A stretch of DNA of 64,000 nucleotides from Synergistaceae bacterium. GTDB lineage: Bacteria; Synergistota; Synergistia; Synergistales; Aminobacteriaceae. The stretch lies in NCBI GenBank assembly GCA_017540085.1, contig JAFYBQ010000001.1, forward strand, positions 1 through 64,000. Direction: 5' to 3'. The first letter of the stretch is position 1, and every line of letters begins with the position of its first letter. Positions 8,801 through 16,436 of this stretch are shown here, one piece after another. A program made the position numbers and the translations under genes. Under the pieces are notes generated by a model. That model was not told the origin of the DNA. It did not search any database and saw only the letters and a list, made by a program, of their open reading frames with translations.

Positions 8801-10848
8801 AGCAGATACTCAGCGACACAGGACTCACAAGCTCTTCAAGCTCTGATGACTGGGCAAAATATTTCACTCTCGAAACGACAGACGGCGCAACAACATATAC
8901 ATACGGCACTGATTACACGATAATACAGGGCAGTGATACCGACAGCAGCACGGGCGAGCATAATGTCATGATTAACTGGCTGAACGTTCCCGCAAACGGT
9001 ACAAGTTTCACGCTCTCATACGGTGGCAACAGCGGGGAAGTCCTCACAACTGACGGCGTTAAACGCTCGGCAACCGACACTATAACCGGCTCACCTCTTG
9101 CCACAGCTTTTGACGGCGGCACGAACACAATCACTTACGCCGGGAAAACTTACTACGAGGGCGTAGACTTTGACATAACGAAAGATGATGACGGCAACGC
9201 GACAGTAACATGGATTTCTGACGATGACGGCGGATATGAATGGTACTATCCCACGTCAAATTCATACTACACAATCACGCACACAGACGACAGCGGCAAC
9301 ACAACAAGCTATAACGCCTACAGGACATCAAGCGCGACTCTCGACATGTCAAAATACGGAATGAAAACGGCGGGAGGCTCAATCAGCGTTCAGTACGGGG
9401 AAGGACTTTCGTACAGGCTTGACGCGGCTGCGGACTCCGAAACAGGCTACACGGGCTATGACGTAATCAAAGGCACTTACGGAATCGACATTACCCCGAC
9501 AACAGGCGGAACATACACATTCAACTGGGTTGCGCCGACTCTGACTTCACGCTCTAATCTCCCCTCATACGGCGAGGAATTGACGGTCTCATACGAATAT
9601 GACGCTAACACGTTTGACTTGAGCGATGACGGGGACGGGGATTTGTTGCAGGCACTGGGCTTCACGAAATCGGACGGCACATATGACGACTACACAGCCG
9701 CAAAGAACGCAATACTCGTGATTGACGGAGAACAGGAAGTAGAGCGCGACTCCAACGACATCGGCGCGGATTACGAGAACGAGCTAATCAAAGGCGTAAC
9801 AATGCACCTCAAAGGACTCGGCGAGGTCTCACTAGACATTTCACAGGACGCGGAAAAAGCCGTAGAGTCGATTCAGACGTTCGTAGACAGCTACAACGAT
9901 CTCATGTCGTGGATGAACACCCGCATGACAGAAAGCCAGCTTGACGAGGACACAAAAGCCACCGTTGACTCAGACGACTTCCGAATGAGATGGGGACTCC
10001 TTCACGGCAATTCCCTTCTCCGAAACACAAAAAGCCAGATGAGGAGTCTTACGTCGCAGAATTTCGCGTTCTCGTTCACTGAGCGCAAAAGCTCCGAGGA
10101 AGTTTACGGCACAATGTCATTCAACGGTCTCCGAACATCGTCAACACTGAGACTCAGAATCGGCACAAAGTATGTTGATGTTACTATTGACCCGTCAGAC
10201 ACGATAGAGACAATCGCAAAAAAAATCAGCGATGACACAAAGGGCGGGCCAATGAACGACATATATTATGACGACAACGGCAACAAGCTCGCGACTCCCC
10301 TCCTGAAGGCATACGCTGAGAATGACAAGCTCGTGATACAGTCAACAAGCAACGACGAAATCACAATGTCAGGCTCCGCGGCAATGAATGCCCTGAAAAT
10401 GAATTACACCTACAAGGGACTCTACCAGATCGGAATCGAGTCAACAGCAACAGATTACGGCAAGAGCGGAGAGCTTGAATTTGACGCAAGCGAGTTCATG
10501 GAGGCGTTAGAGGACAACCCGGACGAAGTGCAGTCCCTCATGATGACGTTTGTGACTCAGTTCGACACGTGGACAAAATCAATGCTCAACAGCTCGTCAA
10601 GCGGTGAGACTTCCGGCACGCTGACCCGCGAAATCGAGAACATTCAGAGCCGTATCGACAGCATTAACGAGTACTTAGAGAAATACCAGGAGAGACTCGA
10701 CCGAATGGAGGAGAATTTACGCACACGCTACGGGAACACCGAGACACAGTTCGCGAAACTCTCACAGCAGGCTAACTCAATCGCGGCCATTCTCAACCAG
10801 CTTAACGGATCAGCCCAGGGCGGCGGATACGGTCAGACAAGCTCATAG
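5812..10848 (+). CDS. fliD: Giant FliD-like flagellar filament cap protein (hook-associated protein 2)
   Basis: This protein has 1678 aa, whereas FliD is usually about 450-700. The N-terminus (MASMSVSGIVSGMDWESMI, then a coiled-coil-like stretch and KLPSTYKAKEIE) is a FliD_N domain at about residues 1-115. The C-terminus from about residue 1329 (VESIQTFVDSYNDLMSWM, LTREIENIQSRIDSINEYLE, then a heptad coiled coil) is FliD_C. FliD caps the growing filament and assists flagellin folding outside the cell; no signal peptide is expected because export is through the flagellar type III apparatus. Between the two domains lie about 1050 residues built from degenerate repeats centred on Y-x-Y-G-x-D-Y-x-I...W, rich in Thr/Ser/Tyr. 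No other flagellar gene lies in the window. The frame is intact over 5 kb, which argues for function. The insert probably forms surface-exposed domains. Confidence 0.85.
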   Translation: MASMSVSGIVSGMDWESMIDEIITNASKPAQPQVAKKTDLTNKKSLFEEMKTMMNSLQSSLSPLKLPSTYKAKEIEIERLDSTKSYKGVLTATVNADAEVNVWDVEVKQLASAQTNRSKQITASNLNSTLSGVTGSTLYIEAGGQKIGVEVKSSDTLESLKSRINTTLKTLDNPIHVTASVVDSKLILKSDYTGLGAFTASETINYSSNGYNTLTGFTVSDDTRENVKITSGSTTYTYGTDYVIANGNEIRWKKFDQSKEVALDDTVTVKYTMAADDVYTNKGTYGTKEANTSSFNVIDNGTIASRVKIVDDNGKTYTYGKDFKIVNSKVVWLEEEESYTNEPSSYTVSYTNTAQKSYTASGTKASATSTPASYTVQYTDDILPSTAITYGRNDDTYSYIKITAGSITTFSGMTALDGVSSVTSSGKTYLTFDDDSELKININGTDYVYGRDYVIRKGASSDEMFFVPYFNSSSEINNYLTAAGKNAPDGVPISPRTDIQAENPGTFSYTHTTTIDSTDTASISTLLNDSSTDTSNIVILKSDGTQYTEGTDYHISNGEIVWTLPNDTTDITMSQFAELQTKYAEAAGSELSTVTLIDGNGVLRTYVAPEDNSLFTMSAGGVNYEYGRDYVLRVNDAGTGYRFDWLIDGSDTIADANTTVATYAASKNISTSSWKAAPAEGTAYNFGFSYNYASTPLTGTVNKTDTDKSLSGALSGASVPSSAYGTSALTITDGTKTYSYGTDYVINSSGVITWLDQASTTPAAYTATYTFSGNASKTVSGLGASTTLTNVTGLPTLNSMGVKTFTSGGQYYVDEAEGKAAFTLTDSDGNTYEYGKDFALRSTSLTGGTLQLAFSHYSSWPSDFSNQDKTRTIPTTANLTLTYNNSVSATVTSSETVEDALGFLPSNYSKLTISDTSGNAYTESTDYTIDTSTGAITWATTTTAPTHPNDGVGYTLTYEAFDAITATGTTDGSSSQEVSITVDSGYGNYGGDKRSYEQILSDTGLTSSSSSDDWAKYFTLETTDGATTYTYGTDYTIIQGSDTDSSTGEHNVMINWLNVPANGTSFTLSYGGNSGEVLTTDGVKRSATDTITGSPLATAFDGGTNTITYAGKTYYEGVDFDITKDDDGNATVTWISDDDGGYEWYYPTSNSYYTITHTDDSGNTTSYNAYRTSSATLDMSKYGMKTAGGSISVQYGEGLSYRLDAAADSETGYTGYDVIKGTYGIDITPTTGGTYTFNWVAPTLTSRSNLPSYGEELTVSYEYDANTFDLSDDGDGDLLQALGFTKSDGTYDDYTAAKNAILVIDGEQEVERDSNDIGADYENELIKGVTMHLKGLGEVSLDISQDAEKAVESIQTFVDSYNDLMSWMNTRMTESQLDEDTKATVDSDDFRMRWGLLHGNSLLRNTKSQMRSLTSQNFAFSFTERKSSEEVYGTMSFNGLRTSSTLRLRIGTKYVDVTIDPSDTIETIAKKISDDTKGGPMNDIYYDDNGNKLATPLLKAYAENDKLVIQSTSNDEITMSGSAAMNALKMNYTYKGLYQIGIESTATDYGKSGELEFDASEFMEALEDNPDEVQSLMMTFVTQFDTWTKSMLNSSSSGETSGTLTREIENIQSRIDSINEYLEKYQERLDRMEENLRTRYGNTETQFAKLSQQANSIAAILNQLNGSAQGGGYGQTSS
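6470..9600 (+). repeat. Degenerate tandem protein repeats inside the FliD-like gene (about 11 units)
   Basis: Units of roughly 75-130 residues recur with the core T-Y-x-Y-G-x-D-Y-x-I followed by a short turn and I-x-W. Examples of the core are TYTYGTDYVIANGNEIRW near residue 235, TYTYGKDFKIVNSKVVW near 317, VNYEYGRDYVL near 624, TYSYGTDYVINSSGVITW near 738, TYEYGKDFAL near 832, TYTYGTDYTI near 1030 and TYYEGVDFDITK near 1112. Units are divergent in sequence and length, so this is an old domain array rather than a recent minisatellite. The fold is not recognised. Confidence 0.8.
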
Positions 10849-10868
10849 GCCGGGCAGTAAAATTCCTG

Positions 10869-10899
10869 CGCTCCCTGAAAAATTCGGGGGGCGTTTTTT
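10869..10899 (+). terminator. Intrinsic terminator after the fliD-like gene
   Basis: The stem CGCTCCC (10869-10875) pairs with GGGGGCG (10887-10893) with one G-T wobble, followed by six T. Confidence 0.75.
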
Positions 10900-10963
10900 G
10901 TTGCCGTCAAAATCTGCTACAATGTTCAGCAAATTTCAATCTAACTTTTCAGGAGTGATATTT

Positions 10964-12418
10964 ATGTTGGCTCTGATTAAGTTAAGCCCGGTGCTTGTTC
11001 TCGGCATTCTTATGCGGCTTGGGCTTGATATTCTTCTGGCGGCTCCTCTCTCGATGGTCTACGCGATCGCAGTCGGAATGATTTTCGCTCACGTCAAATT
11101 TTCCGACCTAATGGACGCGGCAATAGAGAACCTGAAGCGTATTCTGATTGTCTTCCTGATTTTGCAGATGGCCTACGCTGTCGCAACGTGCTTCATGGAG
11201 ACGGGAGTCGCGGCTGAAATAATCACCCTCGCGCTGAATCTCGGAATAACGGCGAAATTAATCCCCGCTGTAGCCCTCATTGTTACGGCGATACTCTCAA
11301 TCGCGACAGGAACATCATGGGGGACATTCGCGGCCTGCGCTCCGATATTCTTATGGCTGAATCACATTGTCGGCGGAAGTGTCATCCTCACAATATCGGC
11401 CATTGCGGGCGGGTCATGCTTCGGGGACAATATCGGCCTCATCTCAGACACTACGGTCGTAAGCTCAAGCCTTCAGGGTGTCGCCATAACTGACAGGGTA
11501 CGGCATCAGGGCGTATGGTCGTTCTTGTGCCTTGTGTGCGGCGTGGCGGCGTTCTACTTTGCGGCGGTAAACATGGGACTTACTGATACTGTAGGGAATC
11601 CGAACGAGGCAATCGCGCAGATTCCGCAGTCAGTATGGGACGCATTATCGGAGAAAAGAGCGGCGGCGGTTACCCTGCTGAAACAGGTTCAGGCGGGCGG
11701 ATTGTCGTGGTACATGGTGCTTCCGTTAGTCGCTGTTCTCATTCTTGCGGGAATGGGCGTAAACACTCTAATTTGTCTGGGCGCGGGGATTCTCGGCTCT
11801 CTGATTTGCGGCTACATTGCCGGGACTGTTACGGACATCATGAAATTTCTTGAGATGGTACAGTCGAGTTTTGCTGACGCAGGAAGCTGGGTTATCGTCA
11901 TGATGTTATGGATTGGTGCGTTCGGCGGAGTAATGCGGAGAATGGACGCTTTCGGGGCAATTGCGGCTCTCGTCATGAAGTGCGTACACAGCGTGAGGCA
12001 GTTAATGTTCGCGAACGGGTTATTATGCCTCGTGGGAAATGCTGCTCTTGCTGACGAAATGGCGCAGATAGTAACAATGTCCCCTATCATCAAAGACCTT
12101 ACCGACAGACACGTGAAGGGCAGCGAAAAGGCCATGTACAAACTTGCGCTGAGGAACGCTACATTTGCTGACGCGATGGGCGTATTCGGCTCTCAGTTAA
12201 TCCCGTGGCACGTATACTTAGCTTTCTTTGTCGGAATCGTTTACGCCGTTTATCCTGTTGCAGAAGGCACCGTAACAATCGCTGATATTATCATGCACAA
12301 CTATTTAGCGTGGATTGCTGTGCTGTCGATGCTGATTCTTACGCTGACAGGGCTTGACAGATTCATTCCTCTTTTCCGTCTTCCTTCCGAACCTGAAGTA
12401 CAACTCGTAAAGGACTAA
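10964..12418 (+). CDS. NhaC-type Na+/H+ antiporter family protein (first tandem copy)
   Basis: This 484-aa protein has about 11-12 predicted membrane segments. The conserved core GTSWGTFAACAPIFLWLNH, AIAGGSCFGDNIGLISDTT and a C-terminal half repeating the pattern fit the NhaC/PF03553 antiporter family, which exchanges protons for Na+ or couples them to organic acids at the cytoplasmic membrane. The start is ATG 10964 after AGGAGT; a longer upstream reading is not supported. It is followed 19 bases later by a close paralogue in the same orientation, most likely co-transcribed. Substrate cannot be fixed from sequence: some family members exchange malate/lactate rather than only H+. Confidence 0.85.
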   Translation: MLALIKLSPVLVLGILMRLGLDILLAAPLSMVYAIAVGMIFAHVKFSDLMDAAIENLKRILIVFLILQMAYAVATCFMETGVAAEIITLALNLGITAKLIPAVALIVTAILSIATGTSWGTFAACAPIFLWLNHIVGGSVILTISAIAGGSCFGDNIGLISDTTVVSSSLQGVAITDRVRHQGVWSFLCLVCGVAAFYFAAVNMGLTDTVGNPNEAIAQIPQSVWDALSEKRAAAVTLLKQVQAGGLSWYMVLPLVAVLILAGMGVNTLICLGAGILGSLICGYIAGTVTDIMKFLEMVQSSFADAGSWVIVMMLWIGAFGGVMRRMDAFGAIAALVMKCVHSVRQLMFANGLLCLVGNAALADEMAQIVTMSPIIKDLTDRHVKGSEKAMYKLALRNATFADAMGVFGSQLIPWHVYLAFFVGIVYAVYPVAEGTVTIADIIMHNYLAWIAVLSMLILTLTGLDRFIPLFRLPSEPEVQLVKD

Positions 12419-12437
12419 CTGCCAGGGAAGTACGTTT

Positions 12438-13904
12438 ATGCTTTCATTGTTGAAACTGAGTCCCGTTATAGTTTTGGGTGTGCTGATGAACTCGGCGATA
12501 GGCCCCGGACTCGATATACTCATCGCCACGCCTCTGGCCATGCTCTACGCGACAGCAATCGCCCTCATCTTTGCCCGCGTCAAACTCTCAGCCGTCATTG
12601 ACTCTGCTGTACAGAATATGAAGGGAGTCGTGCTAGTTTTCCTGATATTGCAGATGGCTTATGCGGTCGCAACATGCTTCATGGAAACGGGAGTAGCCGC
12701 AGAAATCATCACAATAGCTCTTTCACTCGGTGTAACAGCAAAGCTCATAGCCGTAATCGGCCTCATCGTAACCGCAGTACTCTCCGTAGCAACGGGAACA
12801 TCATGGGGAACATTCGCGGCCTGCGCTCCGATATTCTTATGGCTGAATCACATTGTAGGCGGCTCAGTCGTCCTCACAATTTCGGCGATTGCGGGCGGGT
12901 CATGTTTCGGCGACAACATCGGCCTCATTTCAGACACAACGGTAGTCAGCTCGACTCTTCAGGGCGTGTCAATCACCGACAGAGTCCGTCATCAGGGCGT
13001 GTGGTCTCTTCTTTGTCTGGGACTGGGCGCGGCGGCTTTCTACGCGGCGGCTGTGATGATGGGACTTCCTGACACGGCCGGGAATCCTAGTGAAGTAATC
13101 TCTGCGATACCTGACTCAGTGTGGGCGGCTTTGTCGGAGAAGAGACCTGCGGCAGTTACGCTCCTAAGACAGGTTCAGGCCGGGGGATTATCGTGGTACA
13201 TGGTGCTTCCTCTCGCGGCTGTGCTGATACTTGCGGGATCTGGCGTACACACTCTGATATGCCTTTGCGCGGGGATATTCGGATCGCTTTTCTGCGGGCT
13301 TTTCGCCGGGACTGTTACGGATGTCATGAAGTTTATCTCTATGGTTCAGGCGAGCTTCTCTGACGCAGGAAACTGGGTAATCGTGATGGTGCTGTGGATT
13401 GTAGCGTTCGGCGGTGTGATGAGCAGCATGGACGCATTCAGGCCGGCTGCCGGATTAGTCGTAAAGTTTGCGCGCAACGTAAGACAGCTCATGTTCGCGA
13501 ACGGCGTTTTGTGCCTGATAGGGAATTTCGCGCTCGCTAACGATTTTGCGGAGATTGCTACTATCTCGCCTATCATCAAAGATTTGACGGAGAAAAACGT
13601 AAAGGGCAGTCCCGAAGCAATGTACAAACTTGCGCTGAGGAATGCGACTTTTGCCGACGCTATGGCGGTTTACGGCTCGCAGTTAATCCCGTGGCATGTA
13701 TTCATGGCGTACTTCATGGGTATAGTGTATGCCGTCTACCCTGCCGCAGAAGGTACAGTAACAATCATGAATGTAATCACGCATAACTATCTTGCGTGGA
13801 TTGCTGTAGTGTCAATGCTGATATTGACGCTTACGGGGCTTGACAGGTTCATTCCGCTGTTCCGTATTCCCTCTGAGCCTGAAGTCGAGCTGATACGCGA
13901 ATAA
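12438..13904 (+). CDS. NhaC-type Na+/H+ antiporter family protein (second tandem copy)
   Basis: This 488-aa paralogue of the preceding gene has the same membrane topology and the same ISDTT core. The segment around GTSWGTFAACAPIFLWLNH is nearly identical at the DNA level (compare 11308-11400 with 12795-12888), while the ends differ more, for example PGLDILIATPL near the N-terminus. The start is ATG 12438 after an AGGGAAG site. Two adjacent genes in one unit could be separate homomers or could form a heteromer; nothing in the sequence decides this. A terminator follows. Confidence 0.85.
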   Translation: MLSLLKLSPVIVLGVLMNSAIGPGLDILIATPLAMLYATAIALIFARVKLSAVIDSAVQNMKGVVLVFLILQMAYAVATCFMETGVAAEIITIALSLGVTAKLIAVIGLIVTAVLSVATGTSWGTFAACAPIFLWLNHIVGGSVVLTISAIAGGSCFGDNIGLISDTTVVSSTLQGVSITDRVRHQGVWSLLCLGLGAAAFYAAAVMMGLPDTAGNPSEVISAIPDSVWAALSEKRPAAVTLLRQVQAGGLSWYMVLPLAAVLILAGSGVHTLICLCAGIFGSLFCGLFAGTVTDVMKFISMVQASFSDAGNWVIVMVLWIVAFGGVMSSMDAFRPAAGLVVKFARNVRQLMFANGVLCLIGNFALANDFAEIATISPIIKDLTEKNVKGSPEAMYKLALRNATFADAMAVYGSQLIPWHVFMAYFMGIVYAVYPAAEGTVTIMNVITHNYLAWIAVVSMLILTLTGLDRFIPLFRIPSEPEVELIRE

Positions 13905-13937
13905 TCACAGGCAGGAAATATGCTGATATAATTTCGG

Positions 13938-13974
13938 GCAGGGCTGAAAAATTTCGGCTCTGCTTTTTGTTTTT
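13938..13974 (+). terminator. Intrinsic terminator after the NhaC pair
   Basis: Arms GCAGGGCTGA (13938-13947) and TCGGCTCTGC (13954-13963) pair with two wobble pairs and are followed by TTTTTGTTTTT. Confidence 0.75.
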
Positions 13975-14007
13975 CCCGACACAGTAAAATCTACCCCCCT
14001 AAATCCC

Positions 14008-14093
14008 CCCTTCACAGGAGGGACAAGGGACTTTGCGGGGTTCTTGCCTCCCCTGCGTAAGGGGAGGTGCCTGAAAGGCGGAGGGGTCGCCGG
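14008..14093 (+). repeat. GC-rich intergenic repeat, copy A
   Basis: This 86-bp unit starts CCCTTCACAGGAGGGACAAG and ends GGCGGAGGGGTCGCCGG. It contains an internal palindrome (CCTCCCCT/AGGGGAGG type) that can fold. It is repeated in direct orientation at 14105-14190 with a 97-bp period, and a rearranged inverted relative is at 35664-35852. The segment is noncoding. Confidence 0.85.
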
Positions 14094-14104
14094 GGAGCCT
14101 ATCT

Positions 14105-14190
14105 CCCTTCACAGGAGGGACAAGGGACTTTGCGGGATTCTTGCCTCCCTTGCACAAGGGGAGGTGCCTGAAAGGCGGAAGGGTCGCCGG
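14105..14190 (+). repeat. GC-rich intergenic repeat, copy B
   Basis: This is a direct repeat of 14008-14093 with only a handful of substitutions, several of which change both sides of the small palindrome near GCACAAGGGGAGG. Its end lies 46 bases upstream of the trpF start, so it would be within or near the trpF leader. The frame through it that extends trpF upstream is an accident of the repeat. Confidence 0.85.
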
Positions 14191-14236
14191 AGGGGTTGCG
14201 GGAAGTGTCAAGTTATTTGGTGAGGGTGTTAAAGAA

Positions 14237-14860
14237 ATGGTGAAAGTGAAAATCTGCGGCATATGCCACGAGTCAGAAATAGCAATAATGAATGAGCTAG
14301 TCCCGGATTTTGTCGGTTTTGTTTTCGCACGAAAGAGTCGGCATTTTGTCTCCCCTGAACACGCAAGCTACCTCCGCTCGAAACTCAAGCCCGGAATAAA
14401 GTCCGTTGGAGTCTTCACGAATGAGTCGCTTCAGGGCGTGGCCATGTGCGTGGAAACAGCCGGGCTAAGTATGGTACAGCTTCACGGGGACGAGACAGGG
14501 GAATACATTGCGGCACTGCGCGAGTACATACGCTGCCCGATAATGAAAGTCTACAAAGTCGCAAAGCCAATTGACGCGGAGAAGGCGTTATATTCCACCG
14601 CTGATTATGTCATGCTTGACGGGGGCAACGCGGGCGACGGAAAAACTTTCGACTGGTCAATGTTAGGCCGAATGAGGCGGAAATTCTTTCTCTCAGGCGG
14701 TCTCAATCCCGACAACATTCAGCAGGCACTGCTTCTTGACCCTCAGCCCTACGCGCTTAACACAAATTCAGGAGTCGAGGCTCACAGGACAAAGGACTTC
14801 CGCAAAGTCATGAAGTTCATTCAGACGGTAAAGAGCTTCAATAAATCGGGCAGCAGGTAA
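14237..14860 (+). CDS. trpF: Phosphoribosylanthranilate isomerase TrpF
   Basis: This 207-aa (beta/alpha)8 barrel catalyses the Amadori rearrangement of phosphoribosylanthranilate in tryptophan synthesis. The catalytic Cys is in VKICGI near residue 7, and the catalytic Asp is in ADYVMLDGG near residue 130. FLSGGLNPDNI and NSGVE form the phosphate-binding end. The usual VDVSSGVE reads LNTNSGVE here, a change outside the catalytic pair. The start is ATG 14237, just before KVKICG; an upstream in-frame ATG lies inside an intergenic repeat and is rejected. No other trp gene is in the window. The gene is followed two bases later by an EamA transporter. Confidence 0.92.
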   Translation: MVKVKICGICHESEIAIMNELVPDFVGFVFARKSRHFVSPEHASYLRSKLKPGIKSVGVFTNESLQGVAMCVETAGLSMVQLHGDETGEYIAALREYIRCPIMKVYKVAKPIDAEKALYSTADYVMLDGGNAGDGKTFDWSMLGRMRRKFFLSGGLNPDNIQQALLLDPQPYALNTNSGVEAHRTKDFRKVMKFIQTVKSFNKSGSR

Positions 14861-14861
14861 A

Positions 14862-15719
14862 ATGACTCTCATATTCTTAGCCGGGATTCTCTGGGGTACT
14901 ATCGGCGTATTCGTGAAGGGGCTTTCGTCTCTCGGCGCGGGCGGGGAATTGATTGCCTTCCTGCGGATGTTCTTTGCGTTCGTGATAATTCTTGCGGTCT
15001 CTCTCGCCAAACATGGCCGGAGCATAATTTTACGCGACAAAACCGCGCTGGCATGGTGCATTTTGCTGGGACTTGTCAGCAACGGGCTGTTCAACGTCCT
15101 GTACACATCATCAATCAGCATTAACGGAATGGGAGTCGCAAGCGTTCTCCTGTATACCGCTCCTGTATTCACCGCGATTGCGTCCGGGATAATCTTCCGG
15201 GAAAAGTTTTCGGCACTGAAGATATTTGCGCTGGCCGTGAACATTGCCGGGTGTGTCCTGACTGTAACGGGCGGGAATCTCTCGGCGGAGAATGTCAGAA
15301 TGTCCGGGATTCTGGCGGGCATTGGCTCCGGATTTTGCTACGGAATGGCGGCGGTGATAGGACGGCTTGCGGGTGAAAGGACAGACGCATTAACCGTGAG
15401 CGTATACAGCTATTTTTCGGCGTTAATATTTCTCGTGATATTCATGAGGCCGGATATATTGCCCGCATTGAATGACGTGAAAATTTTGGGACTGGGATTT
15501 CTTTACGGGCTTGTTCCCACCGCGCTAGCGTACTTGGTGTATTATAACGCCCTGAAGGTGATACATGATACATCAAAAGTACCCGTGATAGCGTCCGTTG
15601 AACCTGTAACAGCGGTGCTTATTGGGACGATAATATATAATGAGGAAATCGGAGCGGCCAACCTTGCGGGGGTTGCAGTTGTGATGATTTCAATTATTAT
15701 AATGTCAAAGGCAAAATAA
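14862..15719 (+). CDS. EamA/DMT-superfamily permease
   Basis: This 285-aa protein has ten predicted membrane helices in two EamA halves (LAGILWGTIGVFVKG at the start, GIGSGFCYGMAAVIGRL at about residue 150) and the family signature PVIASVEPVTAVLIG near residue 242. DMT permeases export or import amino acids, nucleosides and other small metabolites across the inner membrane. The ATG follows the trpF stop by one base, so translation is probably coupled. Co-transcription with trpF hints at an amino-acid-related substrate, but this is only inference. Confidence 0.9.
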   Translation: MTLIFLAGILWGTIGVFVKGLSSLGAGGELIAFLRMFFAFVIILAVSLAKHGRSIILRDKTALAWCILLGLVSNGLFNVLYTSSISINGMGVASVLLYTAPVFTAIASGIIFREKFSALKIFALAVNIAGCVLTVTGGNLSAENVRMSGILAGIGSGFCYGMAAVIGRLAGERTDALTVSVYSYFSALIFLVIFMRPDILPALNDVKILGLGFLYGLVPTALAYLVYYNALKVIHDTSKVPVIASVEPVTAVLIGTIIYNEEIGAANLAGVAVVMISIIIMSKAK

Positions 15720-15746
15720 ACTTTACACATACAGGTGATAGATAAC

Positions 15747-16436
15747 ATGTCGAAAATTGCAGTGGCAGTACTGAACCGCAAAGGCGGAGTCGGCAAAACA
15801 ACAATAGCGGTGATACTCGCTGAAATAGCCCTTATGAGGCATAACAGAGTCCTTGCAATAGACCTTGACCCCTCAAGAAATTTCACAGACGCACTCGGCT
15901 TCATGAGAAATTATTTCCGCTCCTCCCTGCGCGTGAAAAATACCCTCGATGACTCAGACGCAGAAGCCCCGGAAGATTGGATAGTAATCGACTGCCCCCC
16001 TACAATCAATGACGAGGAGAAGCACGCAATCGATTTCGCCGACATCGTGATAGTTCCCGTAAAGCCGGATTTCTTCTCGCTGACACCGCTGGGAATCCTG
16101 TACTCAGCTGCGGAGAAAAGCAACAAGGAGAAAGCACAGCTCCCCCTCGTGAAAGTCGGCTATGACAGCTCAGTGATGACAAAAGTAACCAATCAGATAA
16201 TTTCCGAGCGTGATTACCCTGTCGCAGAAGATCTGCCGCTTCACAAGCACATCCCCTACAACATAGCTTCCGGGCGCGTCTGGTCAACAGGACTGATTGC
16301 ACGTTCCCGACAGCCCTATGAGCGTCTCTATGACAAGATAGAGAAGGCCGTCGACAAACTCAGGAACGGAATCACCGACATCAATGAGGTATGGACAGAC
16401 AGAAAAGAGGAAGATACAGACGATGCGGATATTTAG
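15747..16436 (+). CDS. ParA/MinD-type P-loop ATPase
   Basis: This 229-aa protein has the deviant Walker A motif RKGGVGKTT at about residues 11-19, Walker A' as AIDLDPSRN and a Walker B-like WIVIDCPPT, typical of ParA ATPases that position chromosomes, plasmids or large protein complexes. The usual DLDPQGN reads DLDPSRN. The start is ATG 15747, with AGGTGA eight bases upstream; a GTG at 15735 overlaps the ribosome binding site. There is no ParB or centromere-like repeat nearby, so chromosome segregation is unlikely. The overlapping downstream gene encodes an acidic repeat protein that is the obvious candidate cargo or adaptor. Confidence 0.9.
   Translation: MSKIAVAVLNRKGGVGKTTIAVILAEIALMRHNRVLAIDLDPSRNFTDALGFMRNYFRSSLRVKNTLDDSDAEAPEDWIVIDCPPTINDEEKHAIDFADIVIVPVKPDFFSLTPLGILYSAAEKSNKEKAQLPLVKVGYDSSVMTKVTNQIISERDYPVAEDLPLHKHIPYNIASGRVWSTGLIARSRQPYERLYDKIEKAVDKLRNGITDINEVWTDRKEEDTDDADI

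Noticed and set aside
14008-14190. Riboswitch or T-box upstream of trpF
   Set aside because: The sequence is explained by the dispersed repeat units and shows no T-box (TGGnACC) or known aptamer pattern.
14141-14236. N-terminal extension of trpF from an upstream ATG
   Set aside because: The extra codons lie in the intergenic repeat and are not TrpF-like; the conserved start VKICGI follows ATG 14237.
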